From assembly GCF_028736115.1 (NCBI RefSeq), contig NZ_CP117877.1, positions 4,598,187 through 4,662,186 on the forward strand: DNA of 64,000 nucleotides. The letters run 5' to 3'. The stretch comes from Mucilaginibacter sp. KACC 22063. GTDB lineage: Bacteria > Bacteroidota > Bacteroidia > Sphingobacteriales > Sphingobacteriaceae. Made by a program: the position numbers and the translations under genes. Shown one piece after another: positions 18,301 through 28,800 of this stretch. The notes under the pieces are model-generated. The model ran no database searches and was not told where the DNA came from. It was given only the letters and a program-made list of their open reading frames with translations. Each line of letters begins with the position of its first letter. Within the stretch, counting starts at the first letter, position 1.

Positions 18301-18490
18301 TAATTGAGTAAGTACCATCTGCGCTTGTTTGCACCCCTGTTTTGGTGCCTTTAACTACGACGCTTACACCCGGTAATGGTAAGCCATCATCTTTACCGGT
18401 AACGGTACCGGTAACTGTGCGGATTTGTGCATAGGCTTGAGTGCCTAACAAAATCAAAACCCACAAAAAATTGAGTAGAATTTTTTTCAT
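15320..18490 (-). CDS. SusC/RagA-family TonB-linked outer-membrane transporter (pair 1)
   Basis: 1056 residues. Order of parts: signal peptide ending AYAQ; a carboxypeptidase-regulatory-like beta domain ('VTGTVTGKDDGLPLPGVSVV', about 25-105); a plug domain starting at 'VVVIGYGTQVKRD' with 'PLYVIDGVPAF' and 'IESVDIAKDASAGAIYGSRA'; then the barrel, ending in the typical aromatic 'FTAGFNVKF'. It imports a large substrate, often an oligosaccharide or peptide, powered by TonB. No STN domain is present, so anti-sigma signalling through this receptor is not expected. The upstream interval 18491-18660 is AT-rich and should hold the promoter. Confidence 0.96.
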   Translation of the reverse strand: MKKILLNFLWVLILLGTQAYAQIRTVTGTVTGKDDGLPLPGVSVVVKGTKTGVQTSADGTYSIKVERGQALTFSFIGFVPQTVVPANNRLDVVLSGRSSDLNEVVVIGYGTQVKRDNNGSISSVKGADLAQQPVQNFQQSLGGRAASVQVTVPGATLNSNPVIRIRGINSVALSSQPLYVIDGVPAFDGTQNGGTAAGGSPLGNINPEDIESVDIAKDASAGAIYGSRAANGVIFITTKKGKKGKAVVTLDSWIGQNKAYNLPKMLNAQQYTDIKNEALVNAGLYNANTTYFAVQTGPDGQPVNTNWFDYIYKTGTSYNNTVSVSGATEQTNYYLSANWTKQNGILVKNSFEKKGILANVDHKAGKYITIGGKIAYTNQLNNAATGSGSQDDAFSITGLGRIGLVSPPNVSGYNNDGSYNLNSNTLGIGANKGVSFSYYNILPIIDMNRSNNELNQVNSNIYFQVKPLSWLTLKTTYGIDYLFRNIDIFQNALQGDGVSSSGSATDTYSNQKRWVWDNTLQIDKAFGKHTFNAVFGNEQDRRTIRGFGINRTGISDQGFNVIQAGYSANAASGNQYSDYYLVSFFGRLNYDFDKKYYISGTVRRDDYSVFGPSNKKGYFPGASVGYEITREKFWTQIGADKIFSSFKLRGSYGKVGNAQGFGAYDSYGLYSNGLYNGGATLQFNQTGNANLKWETIFKTDIGFNFGILNDKITGEVAYYKNKIKDLIFSVPTIPSAGLPTNPSVNIGSMYNKGLEITLNARGINTKDFTWSPSFNISFNQNKLTSIVPGINKLTNSTSGNEVTNINEVGHSLGSLYIVRTAGVDPATGRRIFLNAAGQKVYYYPSGAIPTGHFQWEYADGTRASAITQAADAVNYANTAPKVLGGFSNYFRYKGFDLNVLFTYQLGYSIYYGTRAGLHDQRFWNNSTDILTGRWTTPGQTGADFAKVVYGDNVSNGSSLPLDINVFSGNFVKLKSINLGYALPKDLISRIGLSNLRVYLSAYNLFTITKYPGPDPEISSNSGNGTAAVGVSNSTQGVDRNQPGLQRTFTAGFNVKF

Positions 18491-18676
18491 GCGTTATTAG
18501 TTTGTTTAATTAAGTTCTCTAAAATAATTAATTTTTAGAATTAACAAAAAAATAACACGCTTTTATTGATTATTATTTAAACAATGCTTTGATAATGTAG
18601 AAACTTAAAAATTTAGTTACCTACAATTAAGTCAGGATTTTTTAAGACTTTTCAATCAATAGGCTGATTGTAAAGC

Positions 18677-18712
18677 AAAACGGCCTCTTCCTATAGGGAA
18701 GAAGCCGTTTTT
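18677..18712 (-). terminator. Terminator after susD of pair 2
   Basis: A 15-bp stem (one G-T pair) AAAACGGC...TCTTCC with a 5-base loop, T-rich on the exit side, 28 bases after the SusD stop. It separates pair 2 from pair 1. Confidence 0.85.
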
Positions 18713-18739
18713 ATTAAATCTGATGTTGATTAAATAAAT

Positions 18740-20275
18740 TTAATCAACATCCCAGAAAATACGGGTATCGTAAATGTTTGCAATTTGCGGAATATTTGAT
18801 CCGTTAGCATTTACTTCGTTTTGTGGATAAGGTAATCTTACAGGGAATTTACCACCGCTTTGCTGATTTTTGGTAAGCGGGTTTGCTTTAGGATATCCAG
18901 TTCTTCTGAACTCGGTCCATGCTTCCAAACCATTGATACCATTCAAAGCAATCCATTTTTGAGTTACAATTGCTTCAACTTGCTGCTCTGTAGTAGTAGC
19001 TAATGCAAAGTTTACTAAACGGTTAGTTGGGTTAGCAGCAATGTAAGTTGTAGCCGCTGTTGTTGTTGAACCTAATAGCTTATAAGATTCAAGGATACCG
19101 TTAGTATAGTTAGTTGCTGCAGCTGCTGCACCGCCTGGTAATAAACCTCTTACCTGGGCTTCTGCCTGCAAGAAGAAGCTTTCAGAAGCTGTGATCAGGT
19201 AAGCTGGAGTAGCATAACCACCATCAGCTGAAGATTTAACGATTGCAGCACCAACTGGTGACAGATCTGTAGATCTGTTACCAGTTGTAGCAGTACTACC
19301 TGCAACTACACCTTTATAGGTATTAGTTGTACCCGGAACTGGCCTATATAATAAGGTATAACGGGTATCGTTAGTATTTTGCAAATAAGTTAATGCAAAA
19401 TTATTAGCACGGGTTGCGGTATAGTTTGATGTAGCAGCACCTGTTAATGAAAAACCAATAGAAGTATAGATAGGGCTAAACTGGCCTGATTGGTTTGCAT
19501 ATCCAGGATTTGAACCTGCATTTTCACCTGCACCCAAGAAAGTTGCATTTGCTAAAGAAGCGGCAATAGCGCTTACCTGTGCCTGGCGGCTTGCCACACG
19601 GCTTTGGCGTATCATTACACGCAATTTAAGTGTGTTGGCAAATTTACGCCAGTTGTTCATCTCTGTAGTTAGGTTAGAGTTTTTGAACACAATATCAGCA
19701 TCGCCAGGTTTCGCGGCAGTGGTGCTTACATCAATGTTAGCAATACCATCGTCAATCAATTTAACAATATTATCATATACGCTTGCCGCTGAATCATATT
19801 TAGGATTAATTACCTGGGTATTTTTCAATGCATCAGTAAATGGCACATCACCCCAAAGATCAACTAAAACCTGGTAATCATACGCTTGAACAATTTTGGC
19901 AATTGCAACAAGATTCTTTTTGCCATTTGCATTATCAATTACATATTGCAAATTTTTCAATGAGTTTGCGTAGATATCTGTCCAACCGGCATCATACGTT
20001 GATGGCGTAATGTTATATGTTTCCTGCGGAATATAAAACAAATAATCTGGTGCTTGTCCCCAGTTACCTGTTAAAAGATTACCCAGCACATTGAAACGGC
20101 CATTAACATTAGATCCTAAAAAGTTTGTTGCACTTGGCAATACCAATTCAGGTGTACTGGTAGATGGACTATTTGGGCTTGTATTTATATCTAAAAAGTC
20201 TTTTTCACAGCTCGAGGTAACCAGTGCAAATAATGCAACCGTTAAACCTCTAAAAATATTTTTCTTATTCATCAC
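18740..20275 (-). CDS. SusD-like lipoprotein, SusD-like_2 group (pair 2)
   Basis: 511 residues. Cys23 in 'VTSSCEKDFLDINTSPN' is the lipidation site. That 'DFLDINTSPNSP' start, the 'LVDLWGDVPFTDAL' segment near residue 140 and the late 'QKWIALNGINGLEAWTEFRR' and 'RLPYPQNEVNAN' identify the PF12771-type branch of SusD proteins, distinct from the RagB-type proteins of pairs 1 and 3. It lies 17 bases downstream of its SusC partner. The middle is rich in Ala, Thr and Asn. Confidence 0.93.
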   Translation of the reverse strand: MMNKKNIFRGLTVALFALVTSSCEKDFLDINTSPNSPSTSTPELVLPSATNFLGSNVNGRFNVLGNLLTGNWGQAPDYLFYIPQETYNITPSTYDAGWTDIYANSLKNLQYVIDNANGKKNLVAIAKIVQAYDYQVLVDLWGDVPFTDALKNTQVINPKYDSAASVYDNIVKLIDDGIANIDVSTTAAKPGDADIVFKNSNLTTEMNNWRKFANTLKLRVMIRQSRVASRQAQVSAIAASLANATFLGAGENAGSNPGYANQSGQFSPIYTSIGFSLTGAATSNYTATRANNFALTYLQNTNDTRYTLLYRPVPGTTNTYKGVVAGSTATTGNRSTDLSPVGAAIVKSSADGGYATPAYLITASESFFLQAEAQVRGLLPGGAAAAATNYTNGILESYKLLGSTTTAATTYIAANPTNRLVNFALATTTEQQVEAIVTQKWIALNGINGLEAWTEFRRTGYPKANPLTKNQQSGGKFPVRLPYPQNEVNANGSNIPQIANIYDTRIFWDVD

Positions 20276-20292
20276 TTTTCAATTAAACATTA

Positions 20293-23200
20293 TTAAAATG
20301 TTGCTCTTAGGTTAAGACCAAAGTACCTTGTTGATGGTACGCTTGTAAGCTCACGTCCTTGTGAGTTACTTGTACCAAAACCGCTAACTTCTGGGTCAAC
20401 TACATTGTTAGATTTTGGTGTCCATAACAGAATGTTTGAACCGGTTAACGCTACAGTAACACGGCCAATCGGGGTGCTGTCTAACCATTTTTTAGGAAGC
20501 TGGTAAGCAAGCTCAATCGTTCTTAATTTTAAGAAGGCGGCATCAACGATGTTATTTGCAGCACGTTGGTTGTAAACGCTATACCAGAAATCAAATCCAC
20601 CGTCTGATGTTTTTAATGCAGTATTTGGCGTATATGATCCGTCTGCGTTTCTGATTACAGAATTTGGATATACAAATGGTTCGCGGTTATACTGCGTGGT
20701 AACCGGGCTTGAACCTGTAAATATTAAACCACTTAAAGTGTTTGAATAAATTACGTTTCCTGTACGGTAATCTAAAACAGTGGTTAAAGAAAGGCCCTTG
20801 TAAGAAATGGTATTAGTAAAGCCTAAAATATGCTTAGGATTTACCTGTCCTAATATTTGGTTGTTTGGATCAGCAATTGGATTACCATTAGCACCTACTA
20901 CCACACGGCCCTGAGGGTCCTTTAAGAAACCTGTACCATATAAAACAGGAAATTGTTGACCAACATAAGCTACCGGAACAGGGTCGCCTGTGCCCAAAGG
21001 TAATATTTGAAGATCTCTATAAATAGAATTTACTTTACTATTATTATGTGTATAACTGAAAGTAAAATTCCAGCTTACACCATTTCTGTTACTGAATGGA
21101 TTGGCACGTAAAGCAACCTCAACGCCTTTATTTATAAGTTCACCAGCATTTATAGTTGCACTGGTATAACCGGTTGAAGAAGCTGTTGACACGTTAACAA
21201 TTTGATTAGTACTATTTGTTTTGTACCATGTAAAGTCTAATCCTAACTTATCGCGGAAGAAAGATAATTCAGTACCCACTTCAAATGAAGATGTAAATTC
21301 AGGTTTCAAACCAGGATTAGGGAACCGATTTGATAAACTGAAAGAGGCTGCAGAGCCATATGGATAACCACTACCTGGGCTGAATGTTGGTAATAAATTA
21401 TATGGATCGGCATTTCTTCCTACACGCGCAAATGAACCTCTTAGTTTACCATAAGAAAATACATCGCTATTTTTTAGAGAAGGAATTGATTGCGTAAATA
21501 TGTAGCTTAAGCTGGCAGATGGGTACCAATATGAACTATTCACTTTTGGCAAAGTAGATGCATTGTCGTTACGTAAAGTAGCATTTAAAAACAGATACTT
21601 TCTAAAATCTAACGTCAAATCTCCTGCAAAAGAATATGTTCTCCTAACAGTAGTACTTTCAGAACCTGCTAACTGACCAACAGCGTTGGAAAGATTAAAG
21701 AACCCAGGTATAGCTATCGCATTAGCCTGAGTTGACATATCACGAGTATTTCTTTGGTAAATATTGTTTAACAAAATGAAAGTCGTGGAAAAATCCTTGT
21801 TCAGGTCTTTTTTAAACGTAATTAATAAATCCGAGTTGATAATTCTATCATATGCATTACCTTCAATAACACTACCGTTAGTATTTGCCGGGCGGGCTGA
21901 TGGGGAAATTGAAGTTAAGCCATAAGTGGTACGTTCAAATGTTTGCTTACGGTTGTCGGTAGTAATATCAGTACCTAAACGGTAAGTAATATTTAACCAT
22001 TTGAAAGGATCAAAACCAATTTGCATGTTACCTAACACGTGGTCCAGCTTACTGTTAAACCTGTTATTTTCTAATGCATAATAAGGGTTTGGATAGTATG
22101 CATCAAAGAAACCATCAGGAGTTGCAAATGGATTGTTTCTCCAGTCTTTGAGTTGAGATAGATCAATTTGTCTGCTTACGTTTAAGATAGAATTATAAAC
22201 ACCTGTTGCACCGGTAGTACCCTGAAATGAGGTATTTGTAATGTTACGGTTGTATTGTAAACTTCCTGAAATGTTAAACTTATTGTTTAACTGTGATGAA
22301 CCAGAAAGTTTAACAGTATTACGACGAAATTTATCCATCGGAATTACACCGCTTACTTCAACATCTGAAAAAGAAGTATAAAAGCTTGACTTGTCATTAC
22401 CGCCACTAAAAGCAACAGTATTATTCCAAGTTTTACCTGTATTGAAAAAGTCCTTAGCGTTATTAGGTACAGCGCTGTAAGGAATCATTCTTTTTAACTC
22501 ACCAGGAGTTCCTGGATTAATCGTTGGTCCAGATTGAACCATATGGCCATCTAATCTTGGCCCCCAGTTGGTATTTTCAATCGGGTCATACTCACCGTCG
22601 TAACCAGAACCATACTCGTTTTGCAGTGTAGGTAACTTTTGCACCTTATCAATACCAAAAGAAGAACTAATTGTTACTTCATTCTTTTTGCTATGATTTT
22701 TTCCTGATTTAGTGGTGATAATAATCGCACCATTCACACCATATTGCCCATATAAAGCCGCGGCGTTAGGGCCATTAAGTACAGTAACTGCTTCAATATC
22801 TTCCGGGTTGATATCACCTATACGGTTACCAACATCAACAAGGTTACCGCTTGTACCTGATGGTTGATTACTGGCATTACTTACAGGAATACCATCAACA
22901 ACGAACAATGGCTGGTTCTCACCAGAGAATGAACGCTGACCACGAAGCGTTACACGCACCGCAGTGTTTACACCACCAGATGAACGGCCAATTTGTAAAC
23001 CAGGCGCTTTAGCTGTTAAGCCATTAAGTAAGTTAGTTGGATTAGCCTCGTTTAATTGAGACGATTTAATGGTATTAGCAGCAACACCTAATGATGCTTG
23101 CGAACGGGTAATACCGGCTGCAGTTACCACAACCTCATCAAGCTGTTTCTGGCTTGATGCTAATTCAATTGATTGTCCTGCTTTAATACCAGAAGCGGTT

Positions 23201-23451
23201 CTTTCGATAGTTCCATAGCCGATAGAACTAAATGTGATCACCGCATTTGCAGGTACGTTGCTAAGTGTAAAGTTACCATTAGCATTTGTTTGTGTACCGA
23301 TGGCGGTACCTTTGACTACTACGGTTACGCCGGGGATTGGCAAACCGTCTTCTTTAGCAATTACTGTCCCGGTAATTGTTCGGTTTTGTGCATAGGCATA
23401 AGACCCCCACAATCCCAAAACCCATAAAAGGCTTAGTAAAATTTTCTTCAT
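20293..23451 (-). CDS. SusC/RagA-family TonB-linked outer-membrane transporter (pair 2)
   Basis: 1052 residues: signal peptide ending AYAQ, carboxypeptidase-regulatory-like domain ('ITGTVIAKEDGLPIPGVTVV'), plug from 'DEVVVTAAGITRSQASLG' with 'QPLFVVDGIPVSN' and 'NGPNAAALYGQYGVNGAIII', then a barrel ending 'RYFGLNLRATF'. The 'TAAGI-x-R' start of the plug differs from the 'GYGTQ' of the other two receptors and usually goes with PF12771-type SusD partners, as found here. No STN domain. Likely its own transcription unit with the SusD gene; upstream 23452-23590 is AT-rich. Confidence 0.96.
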   Translation of the reverse strand: MKKILLSLLWVLGLWGSYAYAQNRTITGTVIAKEDGLPIPGVTVVVKGTAIGTQTNANGNFTLSNVPANAVITFSSIGYGTIERTASGIKAGQSIELASSQKQLDEVVVTAAGITRSQASLGVAANTIKSSQLNEANPTNLLNGLTAKAPGLQIGRSSGGVNTAVRVTLRGQRSFSGENQPLFVVDGIPVSNASNQPSGTSGNLVDVGNRIGDINPEDIEAVTVLNGPNAAALYGQYGVNGAIIITTKSGKNHSKKNEVTISSSFGIDKVQKLPTLQNEYGSGYDGEYDPIENTNWGPRLDGHMVQSGPTINPGTPGELKRMIPYSAVPNNAKDFFNTGKTWNNTVAFSGGNDKSSFYTSFSDVEVSGVIPMDKFRRNTVKLSGSSQLNNKFNISGSLQYNRNITNTSFQGTTGATGVYNSILNVSRQIDLSQLKDWRNNPFATPDGFFDAYYPNPYYALENNRFNSKLDHVLGNMQIGFDPFKWLNITYRLGTDITTDNRKQTFERTTYGLTSISPSARPANTNGSVIEGNAYDRIINSDLLITFKKDLNKDFSTTFILLNNIYQRNTRDMSTQANAIAIPGFFNLSNAVGQLAGSESTTVRRTYSFAGDLTLDFRKYLFLNATLRNDNASTLPKVNSSYWYPSASLSYIFTQSIPSLKNSDVFSYGKLRGSFARVGRNADPYNLLPTFSPGSGYPYGSAASFSLSNRFPNPGLKPEFTSSFEVGTELSFFRDKLGLDFTWYKTNSTNQIVNVSTASSTGYTSATINAGELINKGVEVALRANPFSNRNGVSWNFTFSYTHNNSKVNSIYRDLQILPLGTGDPVPVAYVGQQFPVLYGTGFLKDPQGRVVVGANGNPIADPNNQILGQVNPKHILGFTNTISYKGLSLTTVLDYRTGNVIYSNTLSGLIFTGSSPVTTQYNREPFVYPNSVIRNADGSYTPNTALKTSDGGFDFWYSVYNQRAANNIVDAAFLKLRTIELAYQLPKKWLDSTPIGRVTVALTGSNILLWTPKSNNVVDPEVSGFGTSNSQGRELTSVPSTRYFGLNLRATF

Positions 23452-23590
23452 GCGTTCAGTTAATTAATTTAAATGGCTCTAAAATACCATCAATTAAATT
23501 AACAGACAAATAATTATGAAGAAATCATGAATTATTATTCAATAACTGTAACAAATCGGTTACAAAAATGTTAAATGCTAATTTTTAAAT

Positions 23591-23616
23591 AAAAAAGGGG
23601 AATATTAATTCCCCTT
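23591..23616 (-). terminator. Terminator after the small secreted protein gene
   Basis: Stem AAGGGGAA/TTCCCCTT with a short AT loop, followed on the minus strand by TTTTTT. Confidence 0.8.
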
Positions 23617-23645
23617 CAAAAATAAAGGCATTTAACAGCTCTAAA

Positions 23646-24332
23646 TTATAAAGAATTGTAATAAGAGACAACTTTTATTAAATCACTGTCTTTTTTAAAA
23701 TCAATATTATTGTCTTTTACATACTTTCCTAACTCAGCTGTTTTATTACTTAGCGCACTAAGAAAAGCTTTTTTGTTAGGTTTAACAGTGATCATTTTAC
23801 CATCTTTAAAAATGTAATAATCTGTAGTTTGCGTGATGTTTTGAGTTTCTGTTGCCGTTGCATACGTAGTGGACTCTTTCCATAATGATTTTGCCTCCCT
23901 TTTCAAAAGCTTGGTACCACCATCATATAAAACCTCGTAAAAGCTCGATGCAGAAGTTTTAACATTTGTTGACGGAAAACCATTTCTAAACAACTTTGAT
24001 TGTGAATCATCATTATCTGCACTTTTAATCTTAAACTCTTTAACCGGCTGCACAAAATTTAAAGAATCACCATTCTTGTTTTTGAATAGCAAATTATCAG
24101 CAATCATGTCATACTTTATGTCAAGATTAAATGTTTGACCATTAGCCAATAAAACAGTTCCCTTTTGCCAGCTGTCTGATAAATAAGGTGAACCATTTAT
24201 ATTAGTATACTTTGTAACTTTTATAGGGCTACCATTTACATCTGCCGCAAACATGGTTTGTGCTTTTGCCACAGAAAAAGCCATCAGCAGTATAAATACA
24301 GTTGTAGCTGAAATACAAATTTTCTTTATCAT
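23646..24332 (-). CDS. Secreted protein of unknown function between SusCD pairs
   Basis: 228 residues with a signal peptide ('MIKKICISATTVFILLMAFS', cleavage near VAKAQ). The mature part begins 'MFAADVNGSPIKVTKY', followed by 'LANGQTFNLDIKYDMIADNL', a beta-rich pattern common in secreted hypotheticals of Sphingobacteriaceae. The C-terminus is helical and Lys-rich. It is bracketed by two terminators, so it is transcribed alone. It may be periplasmic or surface exposed. No link to the neighbouring transporters is shown beyond position. Confidence 0.7.
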   Translation of the reverse strand: MIKKICISATTVFILLMAFSVAKAQTMFAADVNGSPIKVTKYTNINGSPYLSDSWQKGTVLLANGQTFNLDIKYDMIADNLLFKNKNGDSLNFVQPVKEFKIKSADNDDSQSKLFRNGFPSTNVKTSASSFYEVLYDGGTKLLKREAKSLWKESTTYATATETQNITQTTDYYIFKDGKMITVKPNKKAFLSALSNKTAELGKYVKDNNIDFKKDSDLIKVVSYYNSL

Positions 24333-24361
24333 AATTTCAGGTTTAAGATTTGCCTCTAAAT

Positions 24362-24390
24362 AAGAAAACCCTTTTTCAAGGGTTTTCTTA
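24362..24390 (-). terminator. Terminator after susD of pair 3
   Basis: Stem AAGAAAACCC/GGGTTTTCTT with an 8-base loop, 18 bases after the SusD stop. Confidence 0.8.
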
Positions 24391-24407
24391 TAAATTATTG
24401 AAAATAA

Positions 24408-25826
24408 TTATAGTGGATTTTGAGTAATGTTAGGGTTAACATTTAACTCGTTTTGTGGTATTGGTAAAACACGCCTTGGATCACCATAATTGATAGTCCT
24501 TGCAGATGAAGGATATTCATTACTTCTTAATATTGGTAATTTTAAACGATTAAGGTCAAAGAACCTATCTCCTTCAAATGCCAGCTCTTTGCGACGCTCA
24601 GTAACTATATCAGAGATCAGCTGAGTACCAGTAGAAGCATAAACAGTTCCCGAATCACGTTGAGACATTAAGGTATTTAATAATGTCAAAGCATCTCCTT
24701 TTCCGGTTCTTGCACCTGCTTCAGCTGCGATAAGGTAAACTTCAGCTAAACGAATTACCTTTTTAGAGGTGTATGCACCAGCCGTAGTTGCCAGAATTTT
24801 GTTTACGATGTATGCAGGATTCTCGCCACCGGTTCTTGCCCTTGCACCTTTGATAATTAAACCTTTTCTTACATCTGTATTTGAATATAAGTTATAAAGG
24901 TTTACAGAAGCCAGGATATCACCGTATGAAGTACCGCCTGTTGGGCTGGTTTGCATATACATATTGTAAAGCTCGTCAGTACTGTTATTGTTTGTTTTAT
25001 CAGCACCTACCTCAAACAATGTTTCTGTTTGCGAACCTGCTCCTTGAGGATCAGGCACGCCAAAATAATTGATCAGGTTAGCTTGTGATACTAATGAAAA
25101 TCCGCTGTTTGAGATTACATCTTTAGCGTAAGTGTAAGCATTTTCATAATCACCCATGTTTAATGCAACTTTAGCAGCTAAAGCACGTGCAGCATATTTT
25201 GAAAAATATGCAGAACCTCTGTAGGTTGACATTAGTTTATATGCCTGATCAAGATCAGACATAATTTGTGTATAAACTTCGCTTACTTTGGCCCTTGCAG
25301 GTAAAGCAGTTTTATCATACTTAGTAACTAAAGGCACACCCGGTGAGCTTGGATCATCACTGTAAGGTTTTGCAAATGCACGTACAAGATTAAAATAATC
25401 AAGAGCACGAATAGCATAAGCTTCTCCACGCATTTGATCAGAGTTTGCAACAGTTGCATTTATAATGTTATTAGCATATAAAATATCTGTATAAGTTGAT
25501 GACCATAAACCTAAAACGTTGGCATCAGATACCGTTACAGAATAACTGTTGTATGAAGTATAACGGCCAGCGTTAGCAACAGATACAAAAGTATTATCTC
25601 CCAGCAAGTCTCCTATTAACGGCAAAGTACGGCCATAAACATCAACCGCATTTAAGCTGGAGTATGCGCCATTTAGTGCAGCCGCCATCCCGCTTGCCGT
25701 TGTGATTGCCTCATCAGTAGGAACAGATGTATATGGTTTCTGGTCTAAAAAGTCCTTTTTACATGAGCCTAATGTAGCTGCTGCAACCAGACCAGTTATT
25801 AAAGTAAATTTATTTATCGTTTTCAT
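24408..25826 (-). CDS. SusD/RagB-family outer-membrane lipoprotein (pair 3)
   Basis: 472 residues. Lipobox Cys22 ('ATLGSCKKDFLDQKPYTS'). The 'GMAAALNGAYSSLNAVDVYG' and 'GEAYAIRALDYFNLVRAFAK' segments, 'KVIRLAEVYLIAAEAGARTG', 'ERRKELAFEGDRFFDLNRL' and 'RRVLPIPQNELNVNPNITQN' give a full RagB/SusD pattern with TPR-like helices. It follows its SusC partner by 18 bases. Ligand unknown. Confidence 0.96.
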   Translation of the reverse strand: MKTINKFTLITGLVAAATLGSCKKDFLDQKPYTSVPTDEAITTASGMAAALNGAYSSLNAVDVYGRTLPLIGDLLGDNTFVSVANAGRYTSYNSYSVTVSDANVLGLWSSTYTDILYANNIINATVANSDQMRGEAYAIRALDYFNLVRAFAKPYSDDPSSPGVPLVTKYDKTALPARAKVSEVYTQIMSDLDQAYKLMSTYRGSAYFSKYAARALAAKVALNMGDYENAYTYAKDVISNSGFSLVSQANLINYFGVPDPQGAGSQTETLFEVGADKTNNNSTDELYNMYMQTSPTGGTSYGDILASVNLYNLYSNTDVRKGLIIKGARARTGGENPAYIVNKILATTAGAYTSKKVIRLAEVYLIAAEAGARTGKGDALTLLNTLMSQRDSGTVYASTGTQLISDIVTERRKELAFEGDRFFDLNRLKLPILRSNEYPSSARTINYGDPRRVLPIPQNELNVNPNITQNPL

Positions 25827-25844
25827 TTTGAAATCTCCTATTTA

Positions 25845-28800
25845 TTAAAACCCTACGTTTACACCCAGCGTATATGTTTTTGGATTATATACGTCAAAGT
25901 TAGTAGTACTGTTAACGTAAGTTTCCGGATCATAAGGAAGGTTTTTATCCCTTACCCAAGTAGCAAGGTTGGTACCTCTTAAATAAACGCGCAGGCTTGA
26001 AATTCCAAGCTTTTGTACAGCTTGTGCAGGCACATTGTAAGCAAGGGTTAATTCTCTCAAACGGATGTAATCACCTTTATATAAGAAACGGGTAGATGAA
26101 GCACTTGAGTTATTAGAGTTATTGAACACATATTTAGGCACATTAGTAATGTCGCCTGGTTTTTGCCATCTGTCTAACTGAGCAGCTACGTGGTTATCAA
26201 GCGGGTCATAACCGTCGCCTTGAGTATAGCGAGCCCAAGAATCGCGGATGTAGTTACCAAAGTTATAGTATAATAAACCACTCAGACTAAATCCTTTGTA
26301 AGTGAAATCAGATGTAAAGCTACCGAAGTACTTAGGAGATGCTGAATATTTTGGATTAGCAACCAATTGTGCCTGGCTATAAACCGAAGTAGTTTTAGTC
26401 ATACTGGCATCTGTATACCACAATGGGTTACCATTTGCGGGGTCAACACCAGCCCATTGGCGCAGATAGTAAGTTTGAATATCTAAACCTTCTTTTCTAA
26501 CAAATGCACCACTAACCTGTTGCTGGTGGTTGATAAGAGAAAGTACTGTGTTTTTATTATGTGAAAGCGAGAAGCTTGCATTCCATCTGAAATCACCAAG
26601 AATTAAAGGTGTACCAGATAATGAAATTTCATAACCTCTGTTTCTCATCGAGCCAACATTGTTAATAAAGCTTGACTTACCTGAAGTCAATGATATTGGC
26701 TGGTTTAACAATAAGTTATCAGACTGCCTGTTGTACCAGTCGAAAGTTAAAGAAAGTCGGTCTTTGAAAATCGACAAATCAAAACCAAGGTCAACGGTTT
26801 TATTGGTTTCCCAGGTTAAGTTTTCGTTTCCTAATGAGGTAAAACCACTACCAATGTTACCTAAGTAATTATAGTTATAAGCGTTACCTTGTGGATCAGT
26901 ACCTTGTCCATAGCTATAAAGTGGGCGCCATGCATAGTTTCCTACGTTAGCATTACCTAATGAACCGTATGAACCTCTGATTTTTAATAAAGTGATCCAG
27001 TCAAGTTTTTTGATAAACTCTTCTTCGTGCATATTCCATGCAGCACCTACTGAACCGAAGTTACCGTAAGCATTGTTGATACCAAATCTTGATGAACCAT
27101 CACGACGGAAACTACCTGTTAAAGCATATTTACCTTTGAAAGTAATATCTGCCATAGAAAGTATAGAGGCAAATGTATAATCTGAATTATCGCCACTTGC
27201 AGTCAGAGGAGTAGCGCCAGCAGATGGAACATTAATGCTGTAGTTATTAGGCAAGCCTGTCGTAGTTACGAACTCATAATAGTATTGAGACTTTTGCGCT
27301 TCGTAACCAGCTTTAATGTTAGCAACCCAGGTATTATCATGATTTACATCTAAGTGATAATCTAATAAGTTGGTTGCAACCCAGTTAAAATAACGGCTGT
27401 AGTTACGTGTTGATAAACCACCATAACTTGCACCGTCACCGAAATTAGGATTCCAGTAAGTGTTTTCTTCTAATGCGTTTAAGTCAACACCTACTCTTGA
27501 AGTAAATTTAAAATTTGGTAAAATTTTATACTCACCCGATAATGATCCGATACCTTTTACCTGATGCAGTGTTGATTTATCAGTTGCAGCAATAGCTAAT
27601 GGATTATAGTTTGATGCAAATTGGTTAGGGTCAAGATTAAAGCTTCCATCTGCATTATAAGGGCTGATGTAAGGCACAAGGAAATAAGCAGATCCTACCG
27701 GGTTTGAAAATGCACCACCATTGCTTGGAGTGTTTTGACCGTTTTCACCAATAGTAAATGAGGTTGCAAATGATAGCCTGTCATTCACTTTATGCTTAAT
27801 GTTGAAGTTGGTAGAGTATCTGTCAAAACTTGAAGCTATTACAGCACCCTGTTGGTTAAAGTAACCAGCACCAATGTGAAACTGGGTCTTAGCGTCACCG
27901 CCTTCAAGCGATAAGTTATATTGTTGCTGATGCCCTGTTCGGGTAACTTCATCTATCCAGTTAGTATTTACACCACTACCCGATCCGAAAGTATCATCCA
28001 GGTCTTTTAATGCAGTGGCTAAATCCGGTTCGTCACCTGAATTAACAAGACCTTCAGCAGTTAAATTACGCCATTGATCTGTAGTTAAAGGACGTCCGGC
28101 CTTTGGTAAGGTACTTGGTTTTACATAACCATATTCAGCATCTAAACGTACTTTTGTTTTACCTGCACGTCCGCTTTTGGTTGTAATTACAATAACACCG
28201 TTAGCACCCCTTGAACCATAAATAGCAGCCTGAGACGCATCTTTTAATACCTGGATGCTCTCAATGTCATTTGGGTTAATTGCAGCAATAGCGCTTGAAG
28301 AAGTAGTGTTCGATGATAAGTCGCCTGAATTAACCGGCACACCATCTACTACGTACAAAGGATCTGAACCAGCAGTAATTGAACCAATACCACGGATACG
28401 GATTTGTTGCAGAGCACCCGGCTGACCAGAACCGCCTACTGATTGTAAACCGGCTACGCGGCCTTGTAAAGCCTGATCCATAGAAGAATAAGGTTTATCT
28501 TCCAGGTCTTTTGAGCCTACGCTTGCAACCGGGCCAGTAGCAGCTGCCTTGGTTTGTGTCCCGTAGCCCGTTACAACAACTTCAGTTAATTCGCGTGAGC
28601 TTGGCGCCATAATCACGTCAACTGTTTTACCTACAGCAGGCACTTCGCTTGAGGCATATCCCAGGAAAGTAACTACTAAAGTATTTGAGCCAGCCGGCAC
28701 GTTGATAGAATAACGGCCGTTAACATCTGTAACAGTTCCAACCTGAGTGCCTTTCACCCTTACACTTGCCCCGGGGATGGGCTGCTTGTCGTCACGTCCT

